A DNA stretch of 64,000 bases, taken from the NCBI RefSeq assembly GCF_003987095.1, contig NZ_PIQA01000003.1:62001-126000 (forward strand). Reading direction: 5' to 3'. Origin of the DNA: Idiomarina piscisalsi. Its GTDB lineage: Bacteria; Pseudomonadota; Gammaproteobacteria; Enterobacterales; Alteromonadaceae. Below the pieces are notes generated by a model that was given only the letters and a program-made list of their open reading frames with translations, was not told the DNA's origin and searched no databases. Shown here piece after piece: positions 63,992 to 64,000 of this stretch; the stretch's first letter is position 1; every line of letters starts with the position of its first letter. The position numbers and the translations under genes were made by a program.

Positions 63992-64000
63992 ATTCGACCT

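Noticed and set aside
1-64000. Search for tRNA, rRNA, CRISPR, insertion sequences, prophage or integrase genes
   Set aside because: The gaps are short and hold none of the expected signals (tRNA TTCGANTC arms, spaced repeats, transposase motifs), and coding style is uniform across the window.

Overview
The window is ordinary chromosomal DNA of a marine gammaproteobacterium, most likely Idiomarina or a close relative in the Alteromonadales. This is inferred from gene content and order (yggS-proC-yggT-rdgB-hemW, trmB/mutY/yggX, glnE-ygiF, murB-birA-coaX), a Na+-type flagellar motor protein (MotX), a Kdo kinase, GspA/GspB, norspermidine/spermidine-type polyamine genes and a mid-range GC content. 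I see no rRNA, tRNA, CRISPR array, insertion sequence, prophage or integrative element. Coding density is very high, with many 1-4 nt stop/start overlaps.

Layout. 1-4 kb: 3' end of a TolC-type gene, lpxL, and glnE convergent to it. 4-9 kb: ygiF (CYTH-CHAD) and a PutA that lacks the DNA-binding domain. 9-13.4 kb, minus strand: an unknown small membrane protein, an acyl-CoA dehydrogenase behind a PsrA-like palindrome, and gspB/gspA. 13.5-17.3 kb: cca, folK, folB, plsY, tsaD. 17.3-26.4 kb: pilT with a degenerate PhoD-like protein in the place where pilU often lies, then yggS-proC-yggT-DUF4426, nhaP2, rdgB-hemW, trmB. 26.4-31.6 kb: an OmpA-family protein, mutY-yggX, proB-proA. 31.6-37 kb: a single reading frame joining Kdo transferase and Kdo kinase, a glycosyltransferase, a Blc lipocalin, and the DeaD helicase with a leader of about 180 nt. 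37-50.3 kb, plus strand: gabD plus a second aldehyde dehydrogenase, cnoX, zapE, an NSS-family Na+ symporter, tmcA, a prolyl oligopeptidase lipoprotein, and the carboxynorspermidine dehydrogenase/decarboxylase pair. 50.3-59.8 kb, minus strand: acs-crbR-crbS followed by murB-birA-coaX-motX. 59.9-64 kb: a DcaP-like porin, PhoA-type alkaline phosphatase and xseA.

How genes work together. PutA degrades proline to glutamate while ProB/ProA/ProC make it. WaaA-KdkA, LpxL and the glycosyltransferase build lipid A and the inner LPS core, probably with a phosphorylated Kdo. Acs, CrbR and CrbS look like one self-contained acetate-switch unit with a porin gene facing them. Saccharopine-dehydrogenase-like CASDH and NspC make carboxyspermidine-route polyamines.

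I do not see an obviously new multi-gene defence or mobile system. The best candidates for something undescribed are the PhoD-like protein that has lost its metal ligands but is translationally coupled to pilT, the WaaA-KdkA fusion with a relic start site at the junction, and the compact acs-crbR-crbS plus porin arrangement.
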